A stretch of 64,000 nt of DNA from an uncultured Collinsella sp. (GCA_958435945.1 CAUBIC010000002.1:112535-176534); one strand, 5' to 3'. Positions 24,844 through 33,021 are shown, counted from the first letter of the stretch. Notes: generated from the sequence alone by a model not told the origin. Program-made: numbers and translations.

Positions 24844-25506
24844 CTAGTCCTTAAACAGATAGCCCACGCCGCGGACGGTGGTGATGTGCGCCGCGATCTG
24901 CGGGCCCACCTTGGAGCGGATGCGTCGAATGTGCACGTCGACGGTGCGCGTGCCGCCGCAGTACTCAAAGCCCCACACGCGGTGCAGCAGCACCTCGCGG
25001 CTGTAGGCACGGTTGGGATGCGTCGCCAAAAAGCTCAGCAGCGAGTACTCCATCAGCGTCAGGTCGATGGGCTCGTTATCGAGCGTCACCTGGTAGGTGG
25101 CCAAGTTGATCTCGAGGTTATCGATGTTGAGCACATCGTCGGCGGCGACGGTCTCCTCCTCACCCATCAGGCGCTGTGCGCGAGCCTTGAGCTCGTTAGG
25201 CGTCGCCGTGGGGCATACAAAGTCGGCATGCGCGTGATTGGGCAGACGCAGGGTGCCAAGCGCCTCGTCGTCGACGATCACCAGCATGGGGACGCCGCCA
25301 CGATCGTCAAGCCACTTGGCAATCTGATCGATGCGGTCGCTGCGAATGCCATCGGAATCGAGGATCAACAGGTCAAAGTCGTGCGCCGCAGTCGGCGAAT
25401 CGGGGGTTGCCAGACTCACCTCGACACCCAGGGTGGTCGTCAGGCTGCGGGCAAACTCGTGGAAGCGCGTCGTGCGCGCCATGAACAGGGCACTCTTTTC
25501 GGACAT
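24844..25506 (-). CDS. Orphan OmpR-type regulator with atypical receiver (GlnR-like)
   Basis: DNA-binding regulator of 220 residues. The C-terminal half is a clear OmpR/PhoB winged helix (LTLMEYSLLSFLATHPNRAYSREVLL, VDVHIRRIRSKVG, ITTVRGVGYLF). The N-terminal receiver-like half lacks the acidic pair that normally binds Mg2+ (the first strand reads ALFMARTTRF), although an Asp survives at LLILDSDGI. Phosphorylation is therefore doubtful, as in actinobacterial GlnR, which controls nitrogen genes. No sensor kinase is nearby. The start at 25506 has GGAGG. It lies 50 bases after the glutamine synthetase-like gene and is probably cotranscribed, which supports a nitrogen role. Confidence 0.8.
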   Translation of the reverse strand: MSEKSALFMARTTRFHEFARSLTTTLGVEVSLATPDSPTAAHDFDLLILDSDGIRSDRIDQIAKWLDDRGGVPMLVIVDDEALGTLRLPNHAHADFVCPTATPNELKARAQRLMGEEETVAADDVLNIDNLEINLATYQVTLDNEPIDLTLMEYSLLSFLATHPNRAYSREVLLHRVWGFEYCGGTRTVDVHIRRIRSKVGPQIAAHITTVRGVGYLFKD

Positions 25507-25556
25507 ATCGGCCTCCAAAGAAATGAGCTCAATCGTACTGGAACAAGCCAGCGCGA

Positions 25557-26894
25557 TTAGGAGTTCGCCAAGTAGTGCTTGATCTCCCACTCGGTGATCG
25601 TAGACTCAAACTTATGCCACTCGTCGCGCTTCTTTTTGAGGAAGAAGCTGTGGATGTGCTCGCCGAGGGCATCCTTCATAAACTGCGAGTCCTCAAACAC
25701 GTCGAGCGCCTCTTTGAGCGAGCGCGGCAGCGGCGTGTAGCCGGCCTCGACCATCTGACGGTCGGTAAGCTTGAGCGTCTCGGCCGTTGCCTCGGGCGGG
25801 AGCTCCAGCTTGCGCTCGATGCCGTCCAGACCAGCCGCCAGCGTGACGGCGTTGACCAGATACGGGTTGGCCATGGGATCGGGACTGCGCAGCTCGATGC
25901 GCGTGGACAGCTGCTTGCCGGGCTTGTAGACCGGGATGCGAACCATACTCGCGCGGTTGCGCAGGCCCCACGTGGCGTACTGCGGTACGGAGTCGCCACC
26001 CGTGGTGATGCGCTTGTACGAGTTGACCGTGGGGTTGGTGATGGCGCTGATCTCGCGCGCGTGCGCCAAGATGCCGGCCATATAGTGCTTGGCGATATCG
26101 GAGAGATGGTACTTCTCGTCGTCCTCGCCCCAAAAGACGTTGTTGCCGTCGTGGTCGAACAGCGACTGATGCAAAAACATGGCGCTGCCGTCCTCGCCCG
26201 CCAACGGCTTGGGCATAAAGGAGGCGTGGCAACCGCTCTCGTAGGCCTGCTGCTTAATGATGAGTTTGGCCGTGGTGATGGCATCGGACATGCTCAGGGC
26301 CTCGGCGTGGCGCAGGCTCATGCCGTGCTGCGAGCGGCCGGCGGCGTGGAAGGTGTACTCCACGGGCACGGACATCTTCTCGAGCGTGAGAACCGTGTTG
26401 CGGCGCAGGTCGCGAGCGGCATCGCTCACCGAAAGATCGAAGTAGCCCACGTTGTCGAGCGGCTCGGGGGTGTGCTCGTCGGGGAAATAGTAATACTCCA
26501 GCTCGGCGCCCACGTTGAGCAGATAGCCAGCTTTCTCGGCCTTGCGGAACATGCGACGCAACGCATCGCGCGGATCGCCGGCGAAGGGCTTGCGGTCGGG
26601 GGTGCACACATCGCAGAACACGCGGGCGACGCCGTTATGGCTCGGGCGCCACGGCAGGATCTGGAAGGTCGAAGCATCGGGAAACGCCAGCATATCGGCT
26701 TCCTCGGGCGTGGCAAAGCCCTCGATGGCGGAGCCGTCAAAGCCAATACCCTCCTCAAAAGCGACCTCGAGGTCCTCGGGGCTAATGGCAAAGTTCTTGA
26801 GGCGGCCGAGAATGTCGACAAACCACAGACGCACAAAGCGGATATCACGCTGCTCTACGGAGCGGAGTACGTAATCGATGTTCTGCTGGTTCAT
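25557..26894 (-). CDS. glnA: Glutamine synthetase type I-like protein, several metal ligands changed
   Basis: Protein of 445 residues with the full GS-I layout: N-terminal beta-grasp (RFVRLWFVDILGRLKNFAI, GFDGSAIEGF), GAELEYYYF (Glu131, Glu133), FMPKPLAGEDGSAM, NPTVNSYKR, NRASMVRIP and RIELRSPDPMANPYL. Against the usual EAGRGQQE and GSGMHCH patterns, the present AAGRSQHG (184-191) and GSAMFLH (236-242) replace two glutamates of metal site n1 and the first histidine of site n2. By eye this suggests an altered or lost ammonia-ligase activity. It could be a GS-like enzyme with another substrate or a sensor. The family call is firm, the reaction is not. It is followed by the GlnR-like gene. Confidence 0.8.
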   Translation of the reverse strand: MNQQNIDYVLRSVEQRDIRFVRLWFVDILGRLKNFAISPEDLEVAFEEGIGFDGSAIEGFATPEEADMLAFPDASTFQILPWRPSHNGVARVFCDVCTPDRKPFAGDPRDALRRMFRKAEKAGYLLNVGAELEYYYFPDEHTPEPLDNVGYFDLSVSDAARDLRRNTVLTLEKMSVPVEYTFHAAGRSQHGMSLRHAEALSMSDAITTAKLIIKQQAYESGCHASFMPKPLAGEDGSAMFLHQSLFDHDGNNVFWGEDDEKYHLSDIAKHYMAGILAHAREISAITNPTVNSYKRITTGGDSVPQYATWGLRNRASMVRIPVYKPGKQLSTRIELRSPDPMANPYLVNAVTLAAGLDGIERKLELPPEATAETLKLTDRQMVEAGYTPLPRSLKEALDVFEDSQFMKDALGEHIHSFFLKKKRDEWHKFESTITEWEIKHYLANS

Positions 26895-27028
26895 GTCGCT
26901 CCCCTTTCTTTCGGGCGGGTTTCGACTGGTCTATATCGCAGATACTATCGCAGAAAAATGTTTCCGCAGGGTTAAAGCGTATCAAGCGCTCAAAAAACGT
27001 GAGCGAACAGGCCGTTGCGAATGAGCGG

Positions 27029-28051
27029 CTAGCGCGAGGTCGATGCGCGGTGCTCGATGTGGCCGGGGATCTCGATGCGTTTGGGCGCCAGCTTTGCGGC
27101 CTCGCCCACGGTGGTGGTAACGACGTCGATGCGCTCGGAGAGGCGCTCGACTACGCACTCGGCAATGGTAAGGGTGTCTTGCGCAGCCGTGGTGACGCCG
27201 CCAAAGAGCACGTGGTTCCAGGGGTAATCGTCAAACGTCGCGATTTTGAGACCAGCCGGCAACGAAGGTCCCAACTGTGCCAGCGCCTCGGTCAGACGCA
27301 GGAAAACCAGGCCGTTGACGGCAATGAGGCCGAGCTTTTTGCCGGCATAGTCGCGGATGGTCTCGTCCAAGCGACCGACGCCCGTGGCGCCCCCGTCGGC
27401 CAGGGTGACGACCTCGCCCGCAAGCCCGTGTCGCGAAAGCTCGTCGGTAAAGGCCTCGGCACGCTCGCGACGGACGGGGCTGTCGTCACTTGCCTCGGTG
27501 AGCAGGCACAGGCGCTCGCTGCCCGCAGCAGCCAAGGCGTCTACCAAGCCGGCGACCAGCTCACGATTGTTAGATGTCACCAGATCGACACCGCCGTCGG
27601 CAACGTCGCGGTCGAGCAGCACGACGGGCAGACGTCCCGCTGCCGCGGCGATCGCCTCGTCATTGCCTCCGCAGGTGTTGACGACCAGGCCATCTACGCC
27701 AGCGTCGATAAGCCTGGTGAGCGACTCGGCCTCCTTGGCGGGGTCGTTTCCGCTAATGGCCGTCATGAGCGAGCAGCCGCGCGCGGCGGCGCTGGCGGAA
27801 AGCCCTTCGAGCATGGCGCTGGAGAACGGGTTGGCGATGTCGGCCAGGATCACGCCAATGAGGTTGGTGCGCGAGCTGCGCAGATTGCGCGCGGCGGCAC
27901 GCGGGCGATAGCCGGTGCGCTCGATAACCGCCGCGATGCGAGCACGAGTCTCCTCGGTCATTTGCCCGGGGCGGTTGTTGAGATAGCGCGAGACCGTGGC
28001 CGGGCTCACGCCCGCCTCGGCGGCAATGTCCTTGATTCTCATCTGCGCCAT
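27029..28051 (-). CDS. LacI-family regulator 1 (KdgR-like)
   Basis: Repressor of 340 residues. The N-terminal helix-turn-helix and hinge are RIKDIAAEAGVSPATVSRYLNN...GYRPRAAARNLRS; the rest is a periplasmic-binding-protein-like effector domain (NLIGVILADIANPFSSAMLEG, GVDGLVVNTCGG, IRDYAGKKLGLIAVNG). It is divergent from kdgK, and two copies of AAACCGATTTCG lie in the shared region, so the likely role is control of kdgK-eda by KDG or a related uronate. Start at 28051 (MAQMRIKD) is chosen next to GGGGTG; a start three codons later is possible. Effector identity is inference. Confidence 0.85.
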   Translation of the reverse strand: MAQMRIKDIAAEAGVSPATVSRYLNNRPGQMTEETRARIAAVIERTGYRPRAAARNLRSSRTNLIGVILADIANPFSSAMLEGLSASAAARGCSLMTAISGNDPAKEAESLTRLIDAGVDGLVVNTCGGNDEAIAAAAGRLPVVLLDRDVADGGVDLVTSNNRELVAGLVDALAAAGSERLCLLTEASDDSPVRRERAEAFTDELSRHGLAGEVVTLADGGATGVGRLDETIRDYAGKKLGLIAVNGLVFLRLTEALAQLGPSLPAGLKIATFDDYPWNHVLFGGVTTAAQDTLTIAECVVERLSERIDVVTTTVGEAAKLAPKRIEIPGHIEHRASTSR

Positions 28052-28109
28052 AACGCACCCCGTTTCCCAATTGTCGGCGGTCTGAGCCATTTTAGGCATT
28101 TTTTAAAAA

Positions 28110-28142
28110 TCTCGGTTGCAAAACGCTGTAGGTGAGTATACT
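28110..28142 (+). promoter_or_regulatory. Candidate kdgK promoter
   Basis: TATACT at 28137-28142 follows GGTTGC/TTGCAA-like sequence 15-17 bases upstream. The LacI-type sites lie just downstream, where bound repressor would block transcription. Confidence 0.4.
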
Positions 28143-28155
28143 ACAACTCGAAACG

Positions 28156-28180
28156 AAACCGATTTCGTAAACCGATTTCG
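28156..28180. promoter_or_regulatory. Tandem LacI-type operators before kdgK
   Basis: AAACCGATTTCG occurs twice (28156-28167 and 28169-28180), 13 bases apart. The first lies in the near-palindrome GAAACCGATTTC with a central CG, usual for LacI proteins. Confidence 0.65.
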
Positions 28181-28184
28181 GCGA

Positions 28185-28242
28185 GCGTTGGCACGCAGGT
28201 GCAAAGACGCACCCTACCGTCTTGGCACCTGCGTGCCAACGC
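28185..28242. repeat. Perfect 18-bp inverted repeat in the kdgK leader
   Basis: Arms GCGTTGGCACGCAGGTGC and its complement enclose 22 bases that pair again (AGACG/CGTCT). It lies between the operators and the kdgK ribosome site, so it would fold in the mRNA leader. Confidence 0.85.
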
Positions 28243-28284
28243 CATATCAAAAGTGTACGCACGAGTAAAAGGAGCTGCGCGACC

Positions 28285-29319
28285 ATGGGTAAAACGGTTC
28301 TTACCTTCGGCGAGATCATGATGAGACTCTCACCCAAAGACCACCTGCGTATTGAGCAGGCAACCGAGTTTGACGTCCGCTACGGCGGCGCCGAGGCCAA
28401 CACTGCGCTTTCCCTGGCCTACCAGGGCGACAAGGCCGCTTACGTCTCCGTTGTCCCGGCCAACCGTCTGGGCGAGTGCGCCCTGCGTTCGCTGAAGGCC
28501 TACGACGTCGACACCACGCGCGTCGTGCGTCAGGGCGACCGCCTTGGCTCCTATGTGTTTGAGGTCGGTGCCTCGCAGCGCGGCAACGGTTGCGTCTACG
28601 ACCGCAAGTACTCTGCCATCAACATGGCCAAGCGCGACGTCTTTGACTGGGACGAGATCCTCAAGGGCATCGATGTCTTCTATTTCTCCGGCGTGACCCC
28701 CGCCGTCTCCGATGAGATGGCCGCCGCCTGCAAGGATGCGCTCGCCGCCTGCCGCGCTAAGGGCATCACCACCGTGTGCGACGTGAACTATCGCGGCAAG
28801 ATGTGGTCGCCCGAGAAGTCGCAGGCCACCATGAAGGAACTCCTGCCGCTCGTCGACATCTGCATCGCCAACGACGAGGATGCGCCCGCCGGCCTCGGTA
28901 TGACCTGCGTCTCTGGCTCCCTTGCCCACGGCATCGAGGAGCGCGACACCTATGTCGAGATGGCCCGTCAGATCTGCGCCGAGTACGGCTGCAAGAAGGT
29001 CGCCTCGGTCGTCCGCAACATCTCCTGCGTCGAGCGCTCCATCTGGATGGGCATGCTCTATGACGCCGAGAGCGGCGAGCACTGGTTCTCCCCTACTCAC
29101 GATGTGCACGTGCTTGAGGGTGTTGCCGCCGGCGACGCTTTCAACGCCGGCCTGGTCCACGCCCTCATCAACGACTTCGATCCGCAGGCTGCCGTCAACT
29201 ACGCGATTGCGGCCTCGATCCTCAAGCTCACCATCAAGGGCGATTCCAACTTGGTGACCGCAGACGAGATCGCAGCCGTGGCATCAGCCGCCGACGGTGG
29301 CACTCGCGTCGCACGCTAG
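28285..29319 (+). CDS. kdgK: 2-dehydro-3-deoxygluconate kinase (PfkB family)
   Basis: Cytoplasmic kinase of 344 residues that phosphorylates KDG to KDPG, the point where both uronate branches of this island meet. It begins VLTFGEIMMRLSPKDHLRIEQ, has YGGAEANTALSLAYQG (substrate loop) and the C-terminal PfkB signature GVAAGDAFNAGLVHAL, where Asp is the catalytic base (AAGD instead of GAGD). AAAGGAG precedes the ATG at 28285. It is divergent from a LacI gene and upstream of eda. Confidence 0.93.
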   Translation: MGKTVLTFGEIMMRLSPKDHLRIEQATEFDVRYGGAEANTALSLAYQGDKAAYVSVVPANRLGECALRSLKAYDVDTTRVVRQGDRLGSYVFEVGASQRGNGCVYDRKYSAINMAKRDVFDWDEILKGIDVFYFSGVTPAVSDEMAAACKDALAACRAKGITTVCDVNYRGKMWSPEKSQATMKELLPLVDICIANDEDAPAGLGMTCVSGSLAHGIEERDTYVEMARQICAEYGCKKVASVVRNISCVERSIWMGMLYDAESGEHWFSPTHDVHVLEGVAAGDAFNAGLVHALINDFDPQAAVNYAIAASILKLTIKGDSNLVTADEIAAVASAADGGTRVAR

Positions 29320-29439
29320 TCCGTCTCCATTCCGCGGGCCGCAGCTTTCCAATCCCATACCCCTGCGGCCCGCTCCCCGATTCCTCCGGCCGGGCAAAAC
29401 CACCAGTCCCATTCCGGTTTTGCCTGGCATTCCCTACAT

Positions 29440-29528
29440 GACTGGTCGAGCAGCCGGTTTTGGAATTGCTTGAACCCCAAGCAGTGCCTCCGATAACCAA
29501 TCCAAAATCGGCTCCTGACCAGCACATT
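29440..29528. repeat. Imperfect inverted repeat between kdgK and eda
   Basis: TGACTGGTCGAGCAGCCGGT then TTTGGAATTG on the left matches CCAATCCAAAATCGGCTCC then TGACCAGCA on the right with a few mismatches and a short loop. It could moderate readthrough from kdgK to eda. The rest of the 253-base gap shows nothing else. Confidence 0.55.
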
Positions 29529-29572
29529 TGGCAATCACGCGCCCATGCGCGCCACACATCGAAAGGAACATC

Positions 29573-30214
29573 ATGTTCGATCAGTTCTACACCACGCTTG
29601 AGTCCCTGGGCATCGTGCCGGTCGTTGTGCTCGACAAGGTCGAGGACGCCGCTCCGCTCGCCCACGCCCTTATGGCAGCTGGCATGAAGTCCGCCGAGGT
29701 CACCTTCCGCACCGCCTGCGCCGCCGAGTGCATCGCCGCTATGGCCGAGGCCGAGCCCGAGATGTGCGTTGGCGCCGGCACTGTCCTGACCGTCGAGCAG
29801 GTTGAGCAGGCCCGCGCAGCCGGTGCCAAGTTCATCGTCTCCCCGGGTTACAACGAGGACGTCGTGAAGCACTGCATCGACATCGACCTGCCCGTCCTTC
29901 CCGGCACCGTGACCCCCTCCGAGGTCACCGCAGCCGAGAACCTGGGCCTCAAGGTCACCAAGTTCTTCCCCGCGTCCCAGTATGGCGGCCTGAACACCAT
30001 CAAGGCCCTCGCCGCTCCGTTTGTCGGTCACCGCTTTATGCCTACCGGCGGCGTGAGCACCGCCAACGTCGAGGAGTACCTGAGCTCCTCTGCCATCATC
30101 GCCTGCGGTGGCACCTGGATGGTCAAGCCGGCCCTGTTTGCCGATGGCGACTTCTCCAAGGTCGAGCAGATTGCCCGCGAGGCCATGGACGTCGTCAAGA
30201 AGGTCCGCGGCTAG
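29573..30214 (+). CDS. eda: KDPG / KHG aldolase
   Basis: Class I aldolase of 213 residues that splits KDPG into pyruvate and glyceraldehyde 3-phosphate. The Schiff-base lysine is in VTKFFPASQYGG, the catalytic Glu in AEVTFRTACAAE, and GAGTVLTVEQVEQA, KFIVSPGYN, LPVLPGTVTPSEV and MPTGGVSTANVEEY are all family hallmarks. AAAGGAA precedes the ATG at 29573. It follows kdgK and ends with a strong terminator, so kdgK-eda form the last two steps of the uronate pathway as one unit. Confidence 0.95.
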   Translation: MFDQFYTTLESLGIVPVVVLDKVEDAAPLAHALMAAGMKSAEVTFRTACAAECIAAMAEAEPEMCVGAGTVLTVEQVEQARAAGAKFIVSPGYNEDVVKHCIDIDLPVLPGTVTPSEVTAAENLGLKVTKFFPASQYGGLNTIKALAAPFVGHRFMPTGGVSTANVEEYLSSSAIIACGGTWMVKPALFADGDFSKVEQIAREAMDVVKKVRG

Positions 30215-30231
30215 GTTTAGCTCTCTATCGT

Positions 30232-30269
30232 GAAAGGGGGCGTGCCCTAGACCTCGCCCCCTTTCTTTT
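30232..30269 (+). terminator. Terminator of kdgK-eda
   Basis: GAAAGGGGGCG / CGCCCCCTTTC with a 12-base loop followed by TTTT. Confidence 0.85.
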
Positions 30270-30370
30270 AAAGCGGCTCGGAAGCGCGCCGTTTCCGTCA
30301 CGAACAAGAACCAAAACCGTCTTGTATGCTGATAGAACGTGACGGAAGCGACACGCCCCCGAGCCGCTTT
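30270..30370. repeat. Compound inverted repeat (100 bp)
   Basis: Outer arms AAAGCGGCTCGG / CCGAGCCGCTTT and inner arms GTTTCCGTCACG / CGTGACGGAAGC. It forms a nested palindrome with no coding sequence. The whole 393-base gap from eda to the GntR gene consists of hairpin elements. Confidence 0.75.
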
Positions 30371-30432
30371 GCCTACTCGGCTGGCAACCGCGCCCAGTTG
30401 AGCCACATCGACAAAAACCGAGCCATCAAAAC

Positions 30433-30503
30433 AGCTGCGGCGCCGTCTGGAGGAATGGACCCTTGCTTCCGGTCTTTTCCTCCAAGCGGCGCCGCAGCTT
30501 TTT
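30433..30503 (+). terminator. Strong hairpin with T tract
   Basis: AGCTGCGGCGCCG / CGGCGCCGCAGCT plus inner TGGAGGAA / TTCCTCCA, followed by five T. It is a second possible terminator after eda, or a further repeat element. Confidence 0.6.
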
Positions 30504-30526
30504 CATACCCCGAAAATACCTCGGCA

Positions 30527-30592
30527 GTTGCGGTGAGATACGGACTGCTTACACCATCAGAGCCGCAAAACAATCCCTATTTCACCGCAACC
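30527..30592. repeat. Palindromic repeat family C, copy 1
   Basis: GTTGCGGTGAGATA ... TATTTCACCGCAAC. Ends next to the stop of the GntR gene. Sister copies are at 34411 and 37327. Confidence 0.8.
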
Positions 30593-30607
30593 AATGAAGG
30601 GAACGAG

Positions 30608-31300
30608 TTAGATGGCCGAGTCTTTGGACAGCTCAAAATAGTCGGGATGTAAGGCGATAACCGGGCCCTGCTCCTCGGGCATCAGATGCAGGTGCGTCTC
30701 TGCCAGATAACTCGCCGTGTCGGTATCGCCCCTCTTAATGGCCTCGAGAATCCGGCGATGCTGCCGACGAATCGGCTCCCAATCCAGATCCTGCGACACC
30801 ATACGCAACCAGTTGTATCGCTCAAAATGCGTGTTGATGCTCTTCATCCAATCCCACAACATGTGACGACCGGCAATCTCAAAACATGTCTCATGGAACA
30901 GGTTATCCAGGTCAAAGAAACGGCGCGTTTCGCCATGGTCGAGCGACTCGGACTCGGTAAGAATCTGCTCGAGCCGCTGCTTTTGCTCGGGCGAGGCGGC
31001 CGAACAGCATTTAATGAGTACGCTTCTCTCGAGCTTCTCGCGCAAAAAGCAGGCGTTTTCGGCGCGTTCCATGCTGATCTTAGAGACGTAGGTGCCGCTT
31101 TTGGGACGCGTTTCCACCAGCTCCTGCTCACGCAGGCGCACAAAGGACTCGCGAATGGGCGTGCGCCCGATTCCCGTCTCCTTTTCCAGACCAATCGCCG
31201 AAAGACGCGTGCCGGGTTTGAGCTCGGCATAGATAATCTTGGACCGCAATGCGTTGTACGCCTGGTCTTGCAGGCTCTGATAATGCTGGTGCTGTTCCAT
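30608..31300 (-). CDS. GntR-family regulator with FCD domain
   Basis: Regulator of 230 residues: N-terminal GntR winged helix (SLQDQAYNALRSKIIYAELK, IGRTPIRESFVRLREQELVE, RPKSGTYVSKI) and an all-helical FCD effector domain (FFDLDNLFHETCFEIAG, HRRILEAIKRGDTDTASYLAETHLHLM) whose His/Asp residues commonly bind a metal and an organic acid. Such proteins often sense uronates or related acids, so control of part of the pectin island is plausible. The ATG at 31300 has GAGGG. The longer reading upstream runs back through a repeat. Confidence 0.88.
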   Translation of the reverse strand: MEQHQHYQSLQDQAYNALRSKIIYAELKPGTRLSAIGLEKETGIGRTPIRESFVRLREQELVETRPKSGTYVSKISMERAENACFLREKLERSVLIKCCSAASPEQKQRLEQILTESESLDHGETRRFFDLDNLFHETCFEIAGRHMLWDWMKSINTHFERYNWLRMVSQDLDWEPIRRQHRRILEAIKRGDTDTASYLAETHLHLMPEEQGPVIALHPDYFELSKDSAI

Positions 31301-31441
31301 AAAGCCCTCGGATAAGTCCTCGGTTAGTCGAATACCACCATGCAATACTATCGCATCGACACGCCCCAGCTCCCAATCAGTCTTTTTGGGACGGGGCTTT
31401 TTGGCTACCCTGAGCCGCAGGTCGGCCCCTTGCCACAAAAG

Positions 31442-31581
31442 GGGCCCATCTACTACGTTAACGCGGAGAGCCCAGACCATGCTGAAAAGTGCGAAAACAA
31501 AACCGCAGGTAGTCGGCTTGCCATTTTGCCTAAATGGCGACTATGGTTGACCCCTGCGGCTTAAACGTAGTAGATAGGCCC
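31442..31581. repeat. Compound palindromic element D (140 bp)
   Basis: Outer arms GGGCC-ATCTACTACGTT (31442-31460) and AACGTAGTAGAT-GGCCC (31563-31581). An inner hairpin at 31503-31559 has CCGCAGG / CCTGCGG and GCCATTT / AAATGGC. It resembles a small non-coding mobile unit (MITE-like). With the iterons below it fills the 479-base gap. Confidence 0.7.
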
Positions 31582-31720
31582 TATTCGTGGCACAGCACTA
31601 CTCCATCCCAAATTGGCACCCCGAGCCCTCGTGAGTTGTCAACAAGCTGTTCGCCCAACGCATTATCCGCGCGGCATTTGGAAAATAGCACCACCGCAAA
31701 ACCCGCGAGTAGCGCTTACG

Positions 31721-31760
31721 TTGCTATATCTCACTATACTTTGCTATATCTTGCTATATC
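31721..31760 (+). repeat. Four 10-bp iterons upstream of the ATPase gene
   Basis: TTGCTATATC, TCACTATACT, TTGCTATATC, TTGCTATATC follow one another with no gaps, so each lies one helical turn from the next. They end 20 bases before the ATG. The units also contain -10-like TATATC/TATACT text, so they may form or control the promoter. Confidence 0.75.
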
Positions 31761-31779
31761 TTGAGCAAAGGTGGCTCAC

Positions 31780-32871
31780 ATGCAAACAAACCCTTTTAAG
31801 CCCACAGCAGGTAAAACACCTCCCACGATTATCGGCCGCGAAGATGTACTCGAAGAATTCAATGAGGGCCTCGTCAACGGGCCTGGTGCCCCGGGGCGCC
31901 TAATGCGCATAGCCGGCGTCCGTGGAACGGGCAAGACGGTCCTCCTTGACGAGTGCTCACGTTTGGCGCAAAGCCGTGGCTGGACGGTCATAAAAGAGGT
32001 CGCAACCGAGGGACTTTGCCAGCGCATTCTCGAACAGCTGCAGCCCAAATTCCAGGCCAAACATGCCAGATTTGAGCCCACCGTAGCTGGCATATCCATC
32101 GGCAGCATAGATATTGAGCGAATCGGCCCATCGCTACGCGACGCCATGAGACAGACAATATCCAAGAATGGAAATAGCCTGCTCATCACTCTCGACGAGA
32201 TTCAAGACGCAGAGCTCGATGAGGTCCGAACGCTCTCCATTGCGATTCAGCAGGTTATCGGCGAAGACCTTGATATCGCCTTTGTTTTTGCTGGGCTGCC
32301 TTCGATGATTGAAAGCATCATCAACGGAAAGACACTTGCGTTTTTGCGCCGTGCCCTCCCCTTTGACCTGAAGGCTGTGGCAGTAACCGAAGTGTCGTAC
32401 TCCCTCGAGGAAACCATTGAAGCGTCTGGCATGGAGTTGCAGCCAGGTATTGCCGGCCAACTTGCCGAGGCAACGCAAGGCTATCCTTTCATGATCCAAC
32501 TCGTTGGATACTACGCATGGCAGTTGGCAAGACGCGCACATACAGCGATTATTGGAGAAGAAGAAGCCGAGCGTGGCATTGCAACGGCACGCGAACGCTT
32601 CTGCGGCATGGTGATTGAGCCCGCGCTGCAGCGCATTCCGCCCACGTGCATCGCTTATCTGCTGAGCATGGCGTCTTTGGGGCAGACGAGCTCGACCAGC
32701 ATGGTTGCCGATGCCCTAAACAAAACGCCTCAACAGGTGAGCTCCGTCCGCAGCCGCCTGTTAAGAGAATCGATTATCGAGGCTCCTTCGTACGGCAAGG
32801 TCTCATTTGCCATCCCCTACATGCGCGACTACCTCTACGAACACAAAGCCGAACTGGAAGTTGAACTGTAG
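31780..32871 (+). CDS. AAA/STAND-type ATPase with C-terminal winged helix
   Basis: Protein of 363 residues. An N-terminal IIGREDVLEEF precedes Walker A GVRGTGKT and Walker B SLLITLDEIQD; sensor-like text follows (VFAGLPSMIES), then a helical lid (GYPFMIQLVGYYAWQLA) and a winged-helix-like end (STSMVADALNKTPQQVSSVRSRLL). This is the arrangement of 'archaeal ATPase'-like STAND NTPases. The biological role is unknown; candidates are regulation, stress response or defence. A GTG nine bases earlier is possible, but AAAGGTGG is best spaced for the ATG at 31780. It is flanked by an iteron array and a truncated regulator. Confidence 0.75.
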   Translation: MQTNPFKPTAGKTPPTIIGREDVLEEFNEGLVNGPGAPGRLMRIAGVRGTGKTVLLDECSRLAQSRGWTVIKEVATEGLCQRILEQLQPKFQAKHARFEPTVAGISIGSIDIERIGPSLRDAMRQTISKNGNSLLITLDEIQDAELDEVRTLSIAIQQVIGEDLDIAFVFAGLPSMIESIINGKTLAFLRRALPFDLKAVAVTEVSYSLEETIEASGMELQPGIAGQLAEATQGYPFMIQLVGYYAWQLARRAHTAIIGEEEAERGIATARERFCGMVIEPALQRIPPTCIAYLLSMASLGQTSSTSMVADALNKTPQQVSSVRSRLLRESIIEAPSYGKVSFAIPYMRDYLYEHKAELEVEL

Positions 32872-32895
32872 AAACGGCAACTGCTCTGCAAGACG

Positions 32896-32918
32896 AAAAC
32901 CGTTTTCATACGGTTTTT
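32896..32918 (+). terminator. Terminator of the ATPase gene
   Basis: AAAACCGT / ACGGTTTT with a six-base loop and a T tract, 25 bases after the stop. Confidence 0.7.
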
Positions 32919-33021
32919 GTACCAGACGCAACACGCTTTCGTCCGGCGATGCGTCTGCAATCCAAACGAAAAAGCCCTGAGCCCGTATGAACTCGGGGCC
33001 TCTCGCGCCGGGCATCTATGA

